From positions 1-64,000 of the forward strand of contig NZ_LBMW01000023.1 in the NCBI RefSeq assembly GCF_026168105.1: 64,000 bases of DNA, read 5' to 3'. The position numbers and the translations under genes were made by a program. The notes under the pieces were generated by a model that saw only the letters and a list, made by a program, of their open reading frames with translations, was not told the DNA's origin and did no database searches. The DNA is from Streptomyces hygroscopicus. Lineage in GTDB: Bacteria > Actinomycetota > Actinomycetes > Streptomycetales > Streptomycetaceae. This document shows, in pieces, positions 62,617-64,000 of this stretch; the first letter of the stretch is position 1; each line of letters begins with the position of its first letter.

Positions 62617-63264
62617 ATGGCCACCGTGCGCGAGGCAAGGAGAGACCCTGCGGTCCAGGAGCGGCAGCTGCATGCTGCCGCCCTCACCGATGCCGTACAT
62701 GCCGCGCAGAACGGTGACGAGGACGGGTTCCGCCGCGTCTACCGGACGGTGCACCCGATGCTGCTGCGCTATGTCCACACGCTGGTGGGCGGGGCCGACG
62801 CCGAGGACGTGATGTCCGAGGCATGGCTCCACATCGCACGTGACCTCGGCTCGTTCCGAGGGAACGGTGACGGGTTCCGGGGCTGGGCCGCCAAGGTGGC
62901 CCGCAACCGGGCGCTCGACCATCTGCGGCGCTCCGGCCGACGACCCCTGATCGGGGGCGACGAGAACGACCTGCTGGAACTGCCGTCGGCCTCCGACACG
63001 GCGAACGAGGCGCTCGAATCGGTGTCCACGGACCGCGCCCTGGCACTCATCGCGAGTCTCCCCCGCGAACAGGCGGAGGCTGTCCTGCTGCGCGTCGTGC
63101 TGGGGCTGGACGCCAAGCAGGCCGGACGGGTGCTGGGGAAGCGGCCGGGCACCGTGCGCGTCTGCGCCTACCGGGGCTTGAGGAAACTGGCCGAGATGCT
63201 GCGCACCGGTCAGCCGCCACGAACGGCCGTCCTCCGACCGGCGCTACTGGAGGACACCGCATGA
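62617..63264 (+). CDS. ECF-type RNA polymerase sigma factor
   Basis: The 215-aa sigma-70 group 4 protein has region 2 (LLRYVHTLVGGADAEDVMSE, then AWLHIARDLGSFRGNGDGFR, WAAKVARNRALDHLRR) and region 4 (IASLPREQAEAVLLRVVLGL, DAKQAGRVLGKRPGTVRVCA, YRGLRKLAEML). The ATG at 62617 has GGCAGG upstream. It is divergent from the NodB-GT2-PBP operon (157 bp between starts) and its stop overlaps the next start (ATGA), so the pair is co-translated. The next protein could act as its regulator. Confidence 0.9.
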   Translation: MATVREARRDPAVQERQLHAAALTDAVHAAQNGDEDGFRRVYRTVHPMLLRYVHTLVGGADAEDVMSEAWLHIARDLGSFRGNGDGFRGWAAKVARNRALDHLRRSGRRPLIGGDENDLLELPSASDTANEALESVSTDRALALIASLPREQAEAVLLRVVLGLDAKQAGRVLGKRPGTVRVCAYRGLRKLAEMLRTGQPPRTAVLRPALLEDTA

Positions 63265-64000
63265 AGAAGCGCATGAAGAAAGGACAGCGGAACCGGCTGG
63301 ACGGCAGCACGGCCGAGCAGTTGCTGCAGCGTGTACCGGATGCTGCCGAGGGCGAGGAGTTCGGCACGTTGCCGGCGCTGCTGCGGGCGGCGGCCGCCGT
63401 GCCGGCCGTTCCCGACGACCCTTCGCCGACGGGTGGCGAGGAGGCGGCGGTGGCGGCCTTCCGGGCCGCCTCGGCCGGCATGCCCCGGCAGCGACGCCGT
63501 TGGACGCCGGGATTGGTCAAGGCCGGGATCGGCGCGGTGGCGGCGGCGCTGACATTCGGCGGGATGGCGGTGGCCGTCCAGACCGAGGCCTTCCATCTGC
63601 CGTTCCCGGGAGGATCGAAACGAGGCCCAGGCGGGGCGCAGGTCTCCGCCTCCGCGTCGGCGCGGCCTTCGACGACACCCGCGCCCGGTGAACTGCCCGA
63701 CGGCAGCGGCGCCGGCACGGCTTCCGCGGGCGGGCGCACCGGTGCACCCGCCTCCGGCGCGGCCGACCTGCCGGCGACGGACCGGTCGCTGCGCAGCCTG
63801 TGCACCGCTTACCGGGCGGCCCGGCGGGCGCACGGCGACTCGCATCCGCCGGGTGGACCCCGCCGTCTGGTCCAGGCCACGGGAAGCGAGGCGGCTGTCG
63901 CCGACTACTGCGCCCGCCTGCTTGCGTCGGGCGGGACCCGCGACACCGGGCACAGCGGCGACAGCACACCGGACAGCGGCGCCGCCGGAAGGACGCCGGC
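63261..64000 (+). CDS. Single-TM protein coupled to ECF sigma factor (cut by window end)
   Basis: At least 246 residues are open to the window edge. The N-terminal cytoplasmic part has DGSTAEQLLQRVPDAAEGEE and FGTLPALLRAAAAVP, then a TM (VKAGIGAVAAALTFGGMAVA, about 92) and an outer Ser/Pro/Gly-rich part with SLRSLCTAYRAARRAHGDSH and YCARLLASGG. No zinc-binding anti-sigma motif (HxxxCxxC) is visible. The coupling and topology fit a membrane regulator of the sigma factor, but this is inference. Confidence 0.7.
   Translation, partial: MKKRMKKGQRNRLDGSTAEQLLQRVPDAAEGEEFGTLPALLRAAAAVPAVPDDPSPTGGEEAAVAAFRAASAGMPRQRRRWTPGLVKAGIGAVAAALTFGGMAVAVQTEAFHLPFPGGSKRGPGGAQVSASASARPSTTPAPGELPDGSGAGTASAGGRTGAPASGAADLPATDRSLRSLCTAYRAARRAHGDSHPPGGPRRLVQATGSEAAVADYCARLLASGGTRDTGHSGDSTPDSGAAGRTP

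Overview
The window is chromosomal DNA from a Streptomyces (high-GC actinobacterium). The evidence is the very high GC content, GTG and TTG starts, ATGA-coupled genes, the principal-like sigma factor HrdD, a conservon-type sensor kinase with a roadblock partner, DUF6227, DUF4360 and SCO2400-type proteins, and many TetR, MarR and MFS pairs. No taxonomic marker is present, so the species is not resolved.

Layout. (1) 0.3-20 kb is conserved, core-like chromosome: an SAF-domain protein, mscL, a P1-family peptidase, an L,D-transpeptidase lipoprotein, DUF6227, a fructose PTS operon (fruR-fruK-ORF-fruA), an MFS pump divergent from a WYL regulator, a decayed TetR gene, hrdD with a SigR-type promoter, a GNAT acetyltransferase, a DODA-type dioxygenase divergent from a MarR regulator, and a TetR-MFS efflux pair with a double operator. 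Intergenic stretches hold several unrelated short tandem-repeat arrays. (2) 20-27.3 kb holds a secreted M6-like protease, an IclR pseudogene and a hormone-signalling locus: ScbR/AvaR-type receptor, cytochrome P450, second receptor and acyl-CoA oxidase. This is the gene content and order I recall for the avenolide (butenolide autoregulator) locus of S. avermitilis, and ARE-like palindromes lie in the expected intergenic regions. (3) 27.7-about 50 kb begins at tRNA-Arg(CCT) and looks like an old integrative island. It has an integrase relic beside the tRNA, a broken peptide deformylase, an IS5-family transposase with a lost catalytic Asp, an ISAs1 relic, a RepSA-like fragment, relics of SDR, GntR, PEBP and XRE genes, and intact cargo: an FAD monooxygenase, a MarR/hydrolase/SDR cluster, hydrolases, a mannosyltransferase-like GT-C protein, an S53 peptidase, a Ser/Thr kinase and a YeeE/YedE pair. 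A 14-bp piece of the tRNA T-arm recurs near 49.95 kb. (4) 50-56 kb has an incomplete conservon (CvnA/CvnB-like only), a COG4705 membrane protein, an IS481-type relic, and a broken LAETG cell-wall protein whose frame is set by 17-bp repeats. (5) 55.2-64 kb is an envelope region: a DUF1707 protein, a collagen-like membrane protein, and an operon of a repeat-bearing membrane protein, a NodB-GT2 fusion and a class A PBP. It is divergent from an ECF sigma factor that is coupled to a single-TM protein cut by the window end.

How parts work together. AvaR-like repressors would sense a butenolide made by the acyl-CoA oxidase and P450 and release ARE operators. FruR would control fructose uptake and phosphorylation. 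The NodB-GT2 and PBP products would act on surface glycan and peptidoglycan at one site. Functions are assigned from recognisable motifs and remembered family features; no database search was run.
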